Shown piece after piece: positions 17,607 through 27,037 of a DNA stretch of 64,000 nucleotides. Location: assembly GCA_965200615.1 (NCBI GenBank), contig OZ241377.1:62001-126000 (forward strand), in the 5' to 3' direction. Both the position numbers and the translations under genes were made by a program. The notes beneath the pieces are model-generated. The model ran no database searches, had not been told where the DNA came from, and saw only the letters and a list, made by a program, of their open reading frames with translations. How positions within the stretch are numbered: the first letter of the stretch is position 1; each line of letters starts with the position of its first letter. This DNA is from Bin5 sp965200615 (GTDB lineage: Bacteria; Chloroflexota; Anaerolineae; Caldilineales; Caldilineaceae).

Positions 17607-18080
17607 ATGGCGAGTCAGAGTCCGCAGCAAATCCCACAGTCGTCCGCCGGCAATACACCCCACCGCGCCGGTACCAAGCCCCATCCCATCTGCCGCGTCA
17701 GCGACCTGCCCCCAGGCGAACGCAGAATCGTAGAAGTGCGCAGCCGCTCAATCGGCGTCTTCAACGTCCACGGCGAATACTACGCCCTGCGCAGCCTGTG
17801 CCCCCACCAGGGCGCGCCCCTCTGCCGCGGCACAATTACCGGCACCGCACGCTCCACCGGCCCCGGTGAAATCATCTGGGAACGGGACGGCCGGATCCTG
17901 CGCTGCCCCTGGCACGGCTGGGAGTTCGACGTCGCCACCGGCCGCTCCGTCTTCAATCCCCACCGGCTGCGCGTCCGCACCTACGCCGTCACTGTGGAGC
18001 AGCCTGAGCCGGAAGAAGATCCGTCAGTCGAAAGTTTCGATGTTACCGTCGAAGACGGCTGGGTCGTGCTGCACGCGTAG
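17607..18080 (+). CDS. Rieske [2Fe-2S] domain protein
   Basis: 157-residue protein. The Rieske cluster ligands are in SLCPHQGAPLC (C-x-H) and LRCPWHGWEFD (C-x2-H), separated by a longer than usual loop (about 36 residues) that includes TARSTGPGEIIWERDG. The first 25 residues are polar and probably disordered. It lacks an oxygenase catalytic domain and so resembles a Rieske ferredoxin or the small NirD-type subunit. It begins 22 bases after the sulfatase stop and could feed electrons to an oxygenase such as the PhyH protein or to an unknown partner. Start ATG 17607 has GAGAGAG upstream. Confidence 0.85.
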   Translation: MASQSPQQIPQSSAGNTPHRAGTKPHPICRVSDLPPGERRIVEVRSRSIGVFNVHGEYYALRSLCPHQGAPLCRGTITGTARSTGPGEIIWERDGRILRCPWHGWEFDVATGRSVFNPHRLRVRTYAVTVEQPEPEEDPSVESFDVTVEDGWVVLHA

Positions 18081-18429
18081 CGGCGCCTGCTTGAAGGCAC
18101 TTAAGATCATGCAAAGCTTTCCCGAAAAACGAAAGGAGCTGGCGGAGAACCTCGCCTCAGCCCTCTGTAATGCCACCGAATTCCTCACTGAGACGAAGAT
18201 AGGCGGAATCACTGTTGGAGCTGTGTTAGTAATTGCTGCCTTGTTCGCGGCCTTCATAACCTACAGCTATTTCGATACACCGCTGTTCGTGTATCTCTTC
18301 ATCATAGTGGCCATTCCCGGGCACCTCGCATATATTCTGGTCTGCAAGAGGGATGGTCTTCGTGACTACCTCTTAGAGGCTGTTTGAAAAGTAAAGGCTG
18401 TCGGCCAAATTGTGGTATACGTAGTCTCT

Positions 18430-19225
18430 GTGAAAACAAAACGATACCCAACAGATTTGACTGACAGCCAGTGGCTTATTATCCAGCATCTGATTCCCGC
18501 AGCCAAACCGGGCGGGCGACCACGCAGCCTGGATATGCGTCTGGTGGTTGATGCCATTCTCTACCTGACTGTGGGTGGCATCCAGTGGCGGATGCTGCCG
18601 AGTGATTTTCCGCCGTGGCAGAGGGCAGAGTGTTTACACCTACTTCAGGCAGTGGCGGGACGATGGCGCCTGGCGCAGGTTGCATGACACGCTCAGAGTG
18701 CGGGTTCGTCATCGAAGCGGACGACACAAGCATCCAACGGCTGGCAGTATCGATAGTCAGACAGTCAAGACTGGCCATACACCGGCAGGTGTGCGAGGCT
18801 ACGATGGCGGTAAACGCATCACGGGACGGAAACGGCATCTTCTTGTCGATACGCTGGGACTCACATTGGCCGTCCTGGTCACTGCTGCCGACCTGCCTGA
18901 CCGCGATGGGGCACGGCAACTGCTCAGACGAGGCTGCGGTTTCGGCCAGAAACTGCGTCTTATCTGGGTTGACGGCGCCTATCGCGGCTCTTTGCAGAGA
19001 TGGGTTGCGCAGCGTTTTCGCTTCCGCCTTCAACCTGTCCTCCGCCCGCAAGAACAAAAAGGTTTCTCCGTATTGCCCCGTCGTTGGGTGGTGGAGCGCA
19101 CCTTCGCTTGGCTTGGCCTCAATCGTCGCCTCTGTAAAGACTATGAACGACTGCCCGAAAGCAGTGTCGCCTTTATCCATATCGCTATGATTCGTCTCAT
19201 GGTACGCCGCCTGGCACCCAATTGA
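18430..19225 (+). pseudogene. IS5-family DDE transposase, frameshifted
   Basis: The N-terminal part (GTG 18430 or 18412; TKRYPTDLTDSQWLIIQHL, GGRPRSLDMR, GGIQWRMLPSDFPPWQ) is the DUF4096-like helix-turn-helix region. The C-terminal part in another frame (SVYTYFRQWRDDG to RRLAPN) holds the DDE residues: D in GSIDSQTVKTG, D in WVDGAYRG and E in WVVERTFAWL. The frames do not join because a 7-bp tandem duplication (18617-18630) adds one base modulo three. Removing one copy reads PPWQSVYTYF continuously. Some IS427-group elements use programmed frameshifting, but no slippery run is present here. Confidence 0.85.
18617..18630 (+). repeat. 7-bp tandem duplication GGCAGAG x2 inactivating transposase
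   Basis: GGCAGAG at 18617-18623 is followed immediately by an identical copy at 18624-18630. Deleting either copy restores the transposase frame exactly at the conserved PPWQ-xVYxYF junction. Confidence 0.9.
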
Positions 19226-19536
19226 CCCTTTTCAAACAGCTTCTTAGAGCCAGGTCTCAGATATGCGGGCCTTGGAGTTGGGTGGTTGATTACCTACGCG
19301 TTTCTTGATCTGGATTCTTTTTCGGGCGTTTTTCCCATCTTAATTGGGCCATTCGTCGGCGATGGAATATACGCCCTATACCGCAAATGGTATCGCAAAG
19401 CATGACATTCTTACTACCTGTCGGGACTTTCCCTGGCAGGAGACTTCCTTCTCGCAAATAGAAAGAGCGAACTTTTCACACCCATCAATTCGAACGCAAT
19501 GTCGCCATACCGAGACGAAAGGAAGCACAACCGATT

Positions 19537-19911
19537 ATGGACAGAATCCTTGCCAGATGGCGAAAAGTGCCTTACCTGCACTCAAGCCTCATCTGGACCC
19601 TCGCAATCCTTCTCCTTGGCGACTGGATTGGCGGCTCCTATTTCCAATCCGATTTCCGTCTGCGCTACGCCTTCATGTGCATCGCCGTCTCCGCCGTCTA
19701 CTTCATCCATGTACTGATCTACAAACGCAAAACCCCGGCCGACGTTCGAGTCTCGCTCACCATCTTCATCCCGGTCATCGGTCTTTCCGTTTGGCTGTCC
19801 TTCGCCCTCTTCACCGCCGACTCCCCCTTCAACTTCCTTCCCCTCCTCGTCGGCATGTTTGCCGCATTCGGCGTCGACCTCTGGGTCAGCAAAAGACGAC
19901 ACCAAGCATAG
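19537..19911 (+). CDS. Small four-helix membrane protein, unknown
   Basis: 124 residues, ATG 19537 with AGGAAG 14-19 bases upstream. Hydrophobic segments at about 20-38, 43-62, 72-92 and 98-116 indicate four membrane helices; basic residues in MDRILARWRK and the C-terminal SKRRHQA suggest cytoplasmic ends. I do not recognise a family. It stands alone between the IS-disrupted gene and a set of small orphan ORFs. Confidence 0.7.
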   Translation: MDRILARWRKVPYLHSSLIWTLAILLLGDWIGGSYFQSDFRLRYAFMCIAVSAVYFIHVLIYKRKTPADVRVSLTIFIPVIGLSVWLSFALFTADSPFNFLPLLVGMFAAFGVDLWVSKRRHQA

Positions 19912-19930
19912 CGCCCCTGCCGCAACATGC

Positions 19931-19956
19931 CGTAGGGGCGCCCCTTGCGCGTGCCT
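19931..19956. repeat. Dispersed hairpin repeat, degenerate copy 1
   Basis: Begins CGTAGGGGCGCCCCTTG and ends GTGCC. It resembles the copies at 20405, 36815 and 39667 (core GTAGGGGC ... CTTGTG ... GCCC). The stem here is reduced to about GCGC/GCGC. Confidence 0.5.
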
Positions 19957-19970
19957 TCGCACTTTTCCCC

Positions 19971-20150
19971 AATCTTGAACTACAATTCTATAAGGAACGA
20001 GACTCGCAGGTCGAATCGGTCTGTGACATCAATGAAGCAGGAACATGGTCTGTTCCCGGCGAAAAAGGTGTCCTGATAACTGCTGACGAAGTCAGCACAA
20101 TAGAATTCTGGGACTATTCCCCTGAGGAGAAAAGTCATGCAAAAGCATGA
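19971..20150 (+). pseudogene. Possible gene remnant without start codon
   Basis: An open frame from the hairpin repeat to a TGA at 20148-20150 has protein-like composition (QFYKERDSQVESVCDINE, GEKGVLITADEVSTIEFWDY) but no ATG, GTG or TTG at its beginning. It overlaps the next ORF by 14 bases. It may be the C-terminal end of a decayed gene, or chance. Confidence 0.3.
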
Positions 20151-20325
20151 CCGCAGACACTGGAATGGAAAGGGTTATCAGCCAAAAGGAAGTAAAGATT
20201 CCCCCAAGAGTCCTCCTACCAATACGCCTGACCAGTTGAGCAGTGGATTCAGACCAGTTCAAACCCAAACATTTACGCCTCCTTCGGAAGGCCCTCCTGC
20301 CTCCTCTTCATCACAAAAGAAGTAG
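20137..20325 (+). CDS. Small Pro/Ser-rich hypothetical protein
   Basis: 62 residues starting at ATG 20137 with a strong GAGGAG ribosome binding site eight bases upstream. The sequence is basic at the N-terminus (MQKHDRRHWNGKGYQPKG) and then rich in Pro, Ser, Thr and Gln, predicted disordered, ending SSSSQKK. No family recognised. The composition could also arise from non-coding sequence, but the ribosome binding site favours translation. Confidence 0.45.
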   Translation: MQKHDRRHWNGKGYQPKGSKDSPKSPPTNTPDQLSSGFRPVQTQTFTPPSEGPPASSSSQKK

Positions 20326-20679
20326 CATCCTCCTCCTGACTTCGTTTTCCCAATTCTCCTGAACAAGCAGAAAAACTAAAGTCACGCCCCCGTCGCTTCT
20401 ACCCGTAAGGGCGCCTCTTGTGGGCGCCCTCCCACGCACTCCTCTCGCACAACACCTCACCCCATCCCGTTGCCCCTTCGCGCCCTGCCCATCCGTCCCC
20501 TGCAAATGACCCCCAACAGGTATCACGCCATTGCCTGCCATCCCGAAAACTCTTATCAATCCTGCAAATCCTGATTCAGACAACGACCGCCCCACAAAAT
20601 GCCATGCCGCGCAAGTCGGTGTAAAATAGGGCAAATACCTTCCCAGTCCCAACACTCCACCCCAAAACGAGGATCAACC
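20326..20679. other. Intergenic region with dispersed hairpin repeat copy 2
   Basis: No gene seen in 354 bases. A copy of the hairpin repeat lies at 20402-20430: AGGGCGCC (20408-20415) and GGCGCCCT (20423-20430) form a perfect 8-bp stem with a 7-base TCTTGTG loop. The remainder is C-rich and of low complexity; a weak -10-like TAAAAT lies shortly before the gene at 20680. Confidence 0.55.
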
Positions 20680-21846
20680 ATGGCCGACCCAATCATCACC
20701 AAAATCGAAATCCATACCTACGAAAGCGAACGAGAAAACCTCGGCAAAGACTACAACGGCTTCAACCTCGTCTACGAGCCGGGCAACCGCATCAAGTCCC
20801 AGGGAAGCATCCTCCGCATCGAAACCGACCAGGGCATCGTCGGCGAGTACGCCGGCGGCAGCGGCGCTGAGTACTCCACCCTCCCCACCTTCACCCATTT
20901 CCTGATCGGCCGCAGCGCCCTCCAGCGCGAGCTCATCTACACCGAAGTCAGACGCGCCCTGCGCCAAGTCGCCCGCATCGGCTTCGCCCCCGTCGACATC
21001 GCCCTCTGGGACATCGCTGGCAAACTCTACGACCAGCCCATCTACAAGCTCCTGGGCGGCTACAAAACCAGCATCCCCTGCTACGCCAGCACCTACCACG
21101 GCGACCACCAGCCCGACGGCCTCTCAACGCCCGAAGCCTTCGCCGACTTCGCCGAACACTGCCTCGACCTCGGCTATCCTGCCTTCAAAATCCACGGCTG
21201 GGGCCGCGCGCCCGTCAGCCAGGAAGTCGCCAACGTCCACGCCGTCGGCAAACGCGTCGGCGACAAGATGGACCTGATGCTCGATCCCGCCTGCGAGCTG
21301 ATCACCTTCGGCGACGCAGTCAAAGTCGGCTGGGCCTGCGACGAAAACCGCTTCTTCTGGTACGAAGACCCCTACCGCGACGGCGGCATCTCCCAGTTCG
21401 CCCACCGCAAGCTGCGCCAGCTGATCACCACCCCGATCCTGCAGACCGAGCATGTCCGCTCCCTCGAGCCGCACATCGACTTTGCCATCGCCGACGCCAC
21501 CGACTACGTGCGCGGCGACGTCGGCTACGACGGCATCACCGGCGTAATGAAGCTCGCCCATGCCTGCGAAGCCCTCGGCATCGATCTCGAATTCCACGGC
21601 CCGGGCCCCGCCCAACGCCAGTGCATGGCCGCCATCCGCAACACAAACTACTACGAGATGGGCCTGCTCCACCCCAAAGCCCCCGCCAGCCACGAACCGA
21701 ATCTCTACATCGACTACGTCGATGACCTGGAGGCCATCGACGCCAACGGCCACGTATCCATCCCCCAGGGGCCGGGACTCGGCGTCGACATAAACTGGGA
21801 CTGGGTAGAGCGAAATCGCGTGTCAGTGGTAGAATACGGCGGTTGA
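20680..21846 (+). CDS. Enolase-superfamily sugar-acid dehydratase (mandelate racemase/muconate lactonizing type)
   Basis: 388-residue enolase-superfamily protein with an N-terminal capping domain and a TIM barrel. Barrel residues: K170-x-H172 (AFKIHGWG) in place of the commoner KxK, metal ligands D202 (LMLDPA) and E229 (FWYEDP), with a TEH motif at the third ligand strand. This pattern suits acid-sugar dehydratases. The ATG at 20680 follows CGAGGAT. It is followed by a DapA-like gene (85-base gap), a pairing common in sugar-acid pathways where a 2-keto-3-deoxy acid is produced and then cleaved. Confidence 0.88.
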   Translation: MADPIITKIEIHTYESERENLGKDYNGFNLVYEPGNRIKSQGSILRIETDQGIVGEYAGGSGAEYSTLPTFTHFLIGRSALQRELIYTEVRRALRQVARIGFAPVDIALWDIAGKLYDQPIYKLLGGYKTSIPCYASTYHGDHQPDGLSTPEAFADFAEHCLDLGYPAFKIHGWGRAPVSQEVANVHAVGKRVGDKMDLMLDPACELITFGDAVKVGWACDENRFFWYEDPYRDGGISQFAHRKLRQLITTPILQTEHVRSLEPHIDFAIADATDYVRGDVGYDGITGVMKLAHACEALGIDLEFHGPGPAQRQCMAAIRNTNYYEMGLLHPKAPASHEPNLYIDYVDDLEAIDANGHVSIPQGPGLGVDINWDWVERNRVSVVEYGG

Positions 21847-21931
21847 CATCGCACACCGTTAACTTCATAACGTAAACGCATGATCCGACAAAAGCGCCGC
21901 CGAACCGCTCGCCTTCCCAAGAGGACTCCCA

Positions 21932-22888
21932 ATGACAGTCGCCACTGCCCCTCAACTCTCCACCTCTGAGCTACTGACCGCGCTCGAAGGCGTGACCGCC
22001 ATTCCCTGCGTGCCCTACCGCGCCGGCAGCATCGACTACGACGCGCATCTCAAAAATATCCGCTACCTCATGCGGACGAACAGCCTCAGCGAAGACCGCC
22101 CCCGCGTACTCTCTATCGCCGGAACCAGCCCAATCCACCAGATGACCCGCGCCGAGCAGGTCCGCCTCGTCGACATAACCACACGCGCCATGGGCGACGA
22201 AGGCGTCTATGTCGCCGGCGTCCTGCCCAGCCCGCTCGCCGACGCCAAAGACCTCATCGACGAGCTCAACAGCCTGCAGCGTCCTCCCGACGCCTACCTG
22301 GTAATGCCGCTCGCCGGTGTCTACGACCCCAATGGCATGTACAACGAGTTCATTGCATTTGGCGAGGAGATGGACGACCGCTTCGGCGCCCGTCTCATCT
22401 ACTACTTCAAAGACAGCCGCGACCTGTCGCAGATGGGAAGACTTTTCCGCGACTCCGAAGCCTTCATCGGCGTCAAAGTCGGTACCGGCGAAGACGACGT
22501 CGAACCGCTCGTGCAGGCCATCGGCGACAACGGCCTCGTCATCTGGGGCATCGGCGACCGCTGCACGCGCGCCTCCCGACTCGGCACAAAAGGGCACACC
22601 TCCGGCATCGCCGTCGCCTATTCCAAGGCCTCCGACGCTATCAACAACGCCCAGCGCGCCGGCGACCACGCCGAGTCCCAGCGCGTGGAGGACGCCATCT
22701 TCGCGCTCGAAGAGCTCCGCTTCCGCGACGGCCGTCGCTACAACTACTCCGCCGTAATCTCCGCCATGGCCCAGAGCGGTTTCGACGACATCGACGGCGG
22801 CGAAGGCGCGCCCTTTAATCCGCCTGTCCCCGCCGAAATCGGCCGCGAAGTCCTGGCCGCGATCGCCGGCCTGGCGCAGTTCCACTAA
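21932..22888 (+). CDS. Dihydrodipicolinate synthase/N-acetylneuraminate lyase family aldolase
   Basis: 318-residue class I aldolase with a TIM barrel. The Schiff-base lysine is predicted at K182 (FIGVKVGTG) with tyrosines at 157-158 (LIYYFKD) in the usual Tyr position. Given the upstream enolase-superfamily dehydratase, a 2-keto-3-deoxy sugar-acid aldolase or dehydratase role is more likely than lysine biosynthesis. ATG 21932 follows AAGAGGA. A sulfatase gene begins 16 bases later, indicating an operon. Confidence 0.88.
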   Translation: MTVATAPQLSTSELLTALEGVTAIPCVPYRAGSIDYDAHLKNIRYLMRTNSLSEDRPRVLSIAGTSPIHQMTRAEQVRLVDITTRAMGDEGVYVAGVLPSPLADAKDLIDELNSLQRPPDAYLVMPLAGVYDPNGMYNEFIAFGEEMDDRFGARLIYYFKDSRDLSQMGRLFRDSEAFIGVKVGTGEDDVEPLVQAIGDNGLVIWGIGDRCTRASRLGTKGHTSGIAVAYSKASDAINNAQRAGDHAESQRVEDAIFALEELRFRDGRRYNYSAVISAMAQSGFDDIDGGEGAPFNPPVPAEIGREVLAAIAGLAQFH

Positions 22889-22904
22889 AGTCCGGAGTCC
22901 CTAT

Positions 22905-24410
22905 ATGGCATCCCAATCCCACGCCGGCCCGGACGCGCCCTCTGTCCTGCTCATCTCCACCGACCACTGGCCCGCTCACCTCATGGCCGGGGCCGGACAT
23001 CCCGCAGTCCGCACCCCGACGCTGGACAGCCTCGCCGGCGCAGGCGTCCGCTACACCAACGCCTACGCCGAGTGCCCGGTCTGCATTCCGGCCCGCCGCA
23101 CGCTCATGACCGGCGCCACCACCCGCACCCACGGCGACCGCGTTTTCAAGGTGCAGGAGCCGATGCCGCAGCTGCCGACCGTCGCCCAGACCTTCCGCGA
23201 CGCCGGCTACCAGGCCTACGCCGTCGGCAAGCTGCACGTCTACCCCCAGCGCGATCGCATCGGCTTCGACGACGTCATCCTCGCCGAAGAGGGACGTCCC
23301 ATCCTCGGCGCCATCGACGACTACGAGCTCTGGCTCGGCGAAGAAGGCCATCCCGGCCGCTCCTTCGCCCACGGCATGAGCAATAACGAGTACAGCTACC
23401 GCCCCTGGCACCTGTCCGAAGAGACCCACGTCACCAACTGGGCCACCGACCAGATGTGCCGCATGATCCGCCGCCGCGACCCCACCCGGCCCGGCTTCTG
23501 GTTCCTCTCCTACTGCCATCCCCACCCGCCCCTCGTCCCCCTCGAGTGGTACTATAATCTCTACCGCGACGTAGACATTTCGCTCCCCCATCAGTCTGCG
23601 TGGTCGCAGGACTTCGACAATCTGCCCTACGCGCTGCAAATGATCCAGACCCGTTATGGCACCTCCTTCAGCGACGAGGAGTTGAAGGGCATCCACCGCG
23701 CCTTCTACGCGCTCTGTACCCATATAGATCACCAGCTGCGCCGCGTCATCGGCACCCTGCGTGAGGAAGGGCTGCTCGACACCACCATCATCTGCTTCAC
23801 CAGCGACCACGGCGACATGTTGGGCCAGCACGGCCTCTGGGCCAAGCGGCTCTACTACGAGCAATCCGCCAACATTCCCATGCTGCTCCTGGGCCCCGTC
23901 AACGACGAACGCACGCCCGCCGCCAGCCAGGACGACCGCCTTGTCGGCTGGCAGGATGTCATGCCCACCCTGCTCGACCTAGCTGGCATCCCAATCCCGG
24001 AAACCGTCGAAGGCATCTCGATGGTCGGGGAGGCCCGCCGTCCCTATCTCTTCGGCGAAGTCGGCGAAGGGCCGATGGCCACACGCATGATCCGGCAGGA
24101 TCAGTACAAACTGATCTACTACCCAACCGGCAACCGCTTCCAACTCTTCGACCTGGAAGCCGATCCCCAGGAAATGACCGACCTGAGCGGTTCGGAGAAC
24201 CACGCGTCTCTGCTTCAAAGCATGACCGCGCTTCTTGTAGACGAGCTCTACGGGAACGACGAGGAGTGGCTGCAGGACGGCCAGCTTGTCGGCCTGCCCG
24301 AAAAAGAGTGGCAGCCCGTCAAGAACCGGGAGCTCTCAGGCCAGCGCGGCCTGCACTGGCCTCCGCCGCCGTTGGATCTGTCCGGCAGACAAGTAGGTAT
24401 GCCAGGATGA
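22905..24410 (+). CDS. Sulfatase (formylglycine-dependent)
   Basis: 501-residue sulfatase. The active-site signature is C60-I-P-A-R (CPVCIPARRTLMTG), with metal ligands in LLISTDHW and CFTSDHGDMLGQHG. It differs from the sulfatase at 16184 (CxPAR versus CxPSR) and is not a recent duplicate. No signal peptide is visible. The start 16 bases after the DapA-like gene, with CCGGAG upstream, shows co-transcription. A desulfation step on a sugar-acid substrate is the simplest reading. Confidence 0.92.
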   Translation: MASQSHAGPDAPSVLLISTDHWPAHLMAGAGHPAVRTPTLDSLAGAGVRYTNAYAECPVCIPARRTLMTGATTRTHGDRVFKVQEPMPQLPTVAQTFRDAGYQAYAVGKLHVYPQRDRIGFDDVILAEEGRPILGAIDDYELWLGEEGHPGRSFAHGMSNNEYSYRPWHLSEETHVTNWATDQMCRMIRRRDPTRPGFWFLSYCHPHPPLVPLEWYYNLYRDVDISLPHQSAWSQDFDNLPYALQMIQTRYGTSFSDEELKGIHRAFYALCTHIDHQLRRVIGTLREEGLLDTTIICFTSDHGDMLGQHGLWAKRLYYEQSANIPMLLLGPVNDERTPAASQDDRLVGWQDVMPTLLDLAGIPIPETVEGISMVGEARRPYLFGEVGEGPMATRMIRQDQYKLIYYPTGNRFQLFDLEADPQEMTDLSGSENHASLLQSMTALLVDELYGNDEEWLQDGQLVGLPEKEWQPVKNRELSGQRGLHWPPPPLDLSGRQVGMPG

Positions 24411-24548
24411 CGGCAGGGAGCAGGGAAATTGGATTGCGCAGTAAGCCTGTCAGTTTTCCGATGGCCTCTCTCAACGCGACGCCAAGTCTTTGCCCCGCAT
24501 TGCCCTTCGAAAACGAATCGCAGCTAAGAACAGAAAGGGAACCTTCCC

Positions 24549-25877
<1,329 letters not shown>

Positions 25878-25935
25878 CCCTGCGCGCCGCCCCCCAACCG
25901 GGCAATCGCACAGGATCAGAAAAGGAGATAATACA

Positions 25936-26673
25936 TTGAGTGATTTTTCCGGTCAGAACGTAATCGTAACCGGCGCCAGCAGCGGCTTTGGCGAAGCGAT
26001 CGCGCTGAAATTCGCAGCCGCCGGCGCGCATGTGGCCATGATCGCCCGCCGCGAGGATGTGCTCCGCGCCCTCGCCCAACGCATCGAATCCGACGGCGGC
26101 CGCGCCCTGGTCTACCCTTGCGACGTCGGCGACGAGGCCCAGATCCGCGCCACCGTCGAAAAGATCGATGCAGAGATCGGCCCCATCCACGTGCTGGTCA
26201 ACAACGCCGGCACCAACGTCGTCAACCGCAGCATCGACGCCACCACCATCGACGACTGGCGCGTCGTCGCCGATGTCAATCTCGTCAGCGCCTATCTCTT
26301 CACCAACCTGCTCATGCCGCAGATGAAGGCCCGCGGCGCCGGTACAATCATCAACATCGGCTCACGCGCCGCCAACTATCCCAGCCTGCTCTCCGGCGTC
26401 GCCTACAGCAGCGCCAAACTGGGCATGCATGCCCTCAACCGCGTCACCAACGAGGAAGGCAACCCGCACGGCGTGCGCGCCTGCATCATCAACCCGGGCG
26501 TCACCGCCACCCCCCTCCTCGACCGGCGACCGGTCCCGCCTCCTCAGGAAGCTCGCAAACTTATGATGCAGTCGGAGGACATCGCCGACACTGTCCTCTA
26601 CGCCGCCGGCCTCCCCCTGCGCGCCAACGCCGAACGCATCGACCTCTACCCAACCAACACGGAGGTCGGCTGA
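25936..26673 (+). CDS. Short-chain dehydrogenase/reductase (SDR)
   Basis: 245-residue classical SDR: cofactor loop TGASSGFG (12-19), NNAG at 89-92, catalytic S143, Y157 and K161 (VAYSSAKLG). The start is TTG 25936 preceded by AAAGGAGA at the optimal distance. It follows the Gfo/Idh gene by 58 bases and is probably the last intact gene of this operon; the downstream sequence is a decayed gene. Confidence 0.9.
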   Translation: MSDFSGQNVIVTGASSGFGEAIALKFAAAGAHVAMIARREDVLRALAQRIESDGGRALVYPCDVGDEAQIRATVEKIDAEIGPIHVLVNNAGTNVVNRSIDATTIDDWRVVADVNLVSAYLFTNLLMPQMKARGAGTIINIGSRAANYPSLLSGVAYSSAKLGMHALNRVTNEEGNPHGVRACIINPGVTATPLLDRRPVPPPQEARKLMMQSEDIADTVLYAAGLPLRANAERIDLYPTNTEVG

Positions 26674-26674
26674 C

Positions 26675-26986
26675 ATCGCCAAAAAACTCGCGAAAGTTCC
26701 GCCGGCCATCGCCGCCATCGCGCCCGACGGCCGGCTCACCCCGGCCCAAAGGCGCCGCTTTCTCATATCGATCTCTCTGCGCCGCCAGCAGCCCGGAACC
26801 GGCAGCGCCTCCCAATTCCTGCGTGAGCGCTCGGCGCTTTACGCCTGGCCCGACCTGCGTTCCATTCTGAAAGGCATCCGCTGGGCCGTCGTTAGCGCCG
26901 TCGCCACCCGTGCCTACATGCCCGAAGCCGCAGAGGATCTTGAGTCGCTAATCTATCTGGGCCGCCTCGAAATAAGCGGAACCTGA
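26675..26986 (+). pseudogene. Start-less remnant resembling a nucleotidyltransferase N-terminus
   Basis: The open frame reads IAKKLAKVPPAIAAIAPDG, TPAQRRRFLISISLRRQ, then WAVVSAVATRAYMPEAAEDL and stops at 26986. The last segment resembles the G-G-x-A ... R-x-T-x-D-L-D strand-helix of minimal nucleotidyltransferases, but the glycines and the DLD motif are altered (SAVA, DLE) and the protein ends soon after. A GGAGGT at 26661-26666 lies eight bases before an ATC codon (26675) where a start would be expected, suggesting ATG was mutated to ATC. The family match is from memory and uncertain. Confidence 0.4.
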
Positions 26987-27037
26987 ATTCCGCCGGCCGT
27001 CGTGAATTGAACTGAATTGAGGAGCAATAGCCTTCCC

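Larger units (their letters stand above)
18376..19243 (+). mobile_element. IS5-family insertion sequence (868 bp)
   Basis: Terminal inverted repeats GAGGCTGTTTGAAAAG (left) and GAAGCTGTTTGAAAAG (right, read inward) match at 15 of 16 positions. The flanks share TTA at 18373-18375 and 19244-19246, compatible with a 3-bp TNA target duplication of the IS1031 type; because adjacent bases are also shared (TCTTAGAG on both sides), a 4-5 bp duplication (TTAG or CTTAG, as in IS427) cannot be excluded. The element carries one transposase gene, now frameshifted. Insertion is in the same direction as the disrupted gene. Confidence 0.88.
18109..19405 (+). pseudogene. Small membrane protein gene split by an IS element
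   Basis: The left part (18109-18378) encodes about 90 residues with an N-terminal amphipathic stretch and two membrane segments (ITVGAVLVIAALFAAFITY, then LFVYLFIIVAIPGHLAYIL) and is cut by an insertion element. Reading from 19250 in the same frame continues PGLRYAGLGVGWLITYAFL and ends KWYRKA at a TGA at 19403-19405. Joining 18378 directly to 19250 gives an uninterrupted 141-residue protein with about four membrane segments. The present left ORF ends at 18387 after three codons read from the IS. No family recognised. The ATG at 18109 lacks a strong ribosome binding site. Confidence 0.75.

Noticed and set aside
16160..17608. Long minus-strand open frame (482 codons) opposite the sulfatase
   Set aside because: It mirrors the GC-rich codon pattern of the sulfatase; the translation is rich in Gly, Val and Ala with no motifs, whereas the plus-strand frame has the full sulfatase signature.
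18371..18378. An 8-bp target duplication TCTTAGAG at the IS
   Set aside because: The inverted repeats begin inside the shared bases, so only TTA (or at most CTTAG) can be a true duplication; the remaining identity comes from the IS end itself or from the flank.
18412..18687. Reading the transposase as a normal programmed frameshift
   Set aside because: No slippery A or T run is present at the junction and an exact 7-bp duplication accounts for the shift.
19344..19970. Long plus-strand frame from 19344 through the four-helix gene
   Set aside because: Most of it is a Pro/Arg/His-rich shadow of the gene at 19537; only its last 60 codons look protein-like and are listed as a possible remnant.
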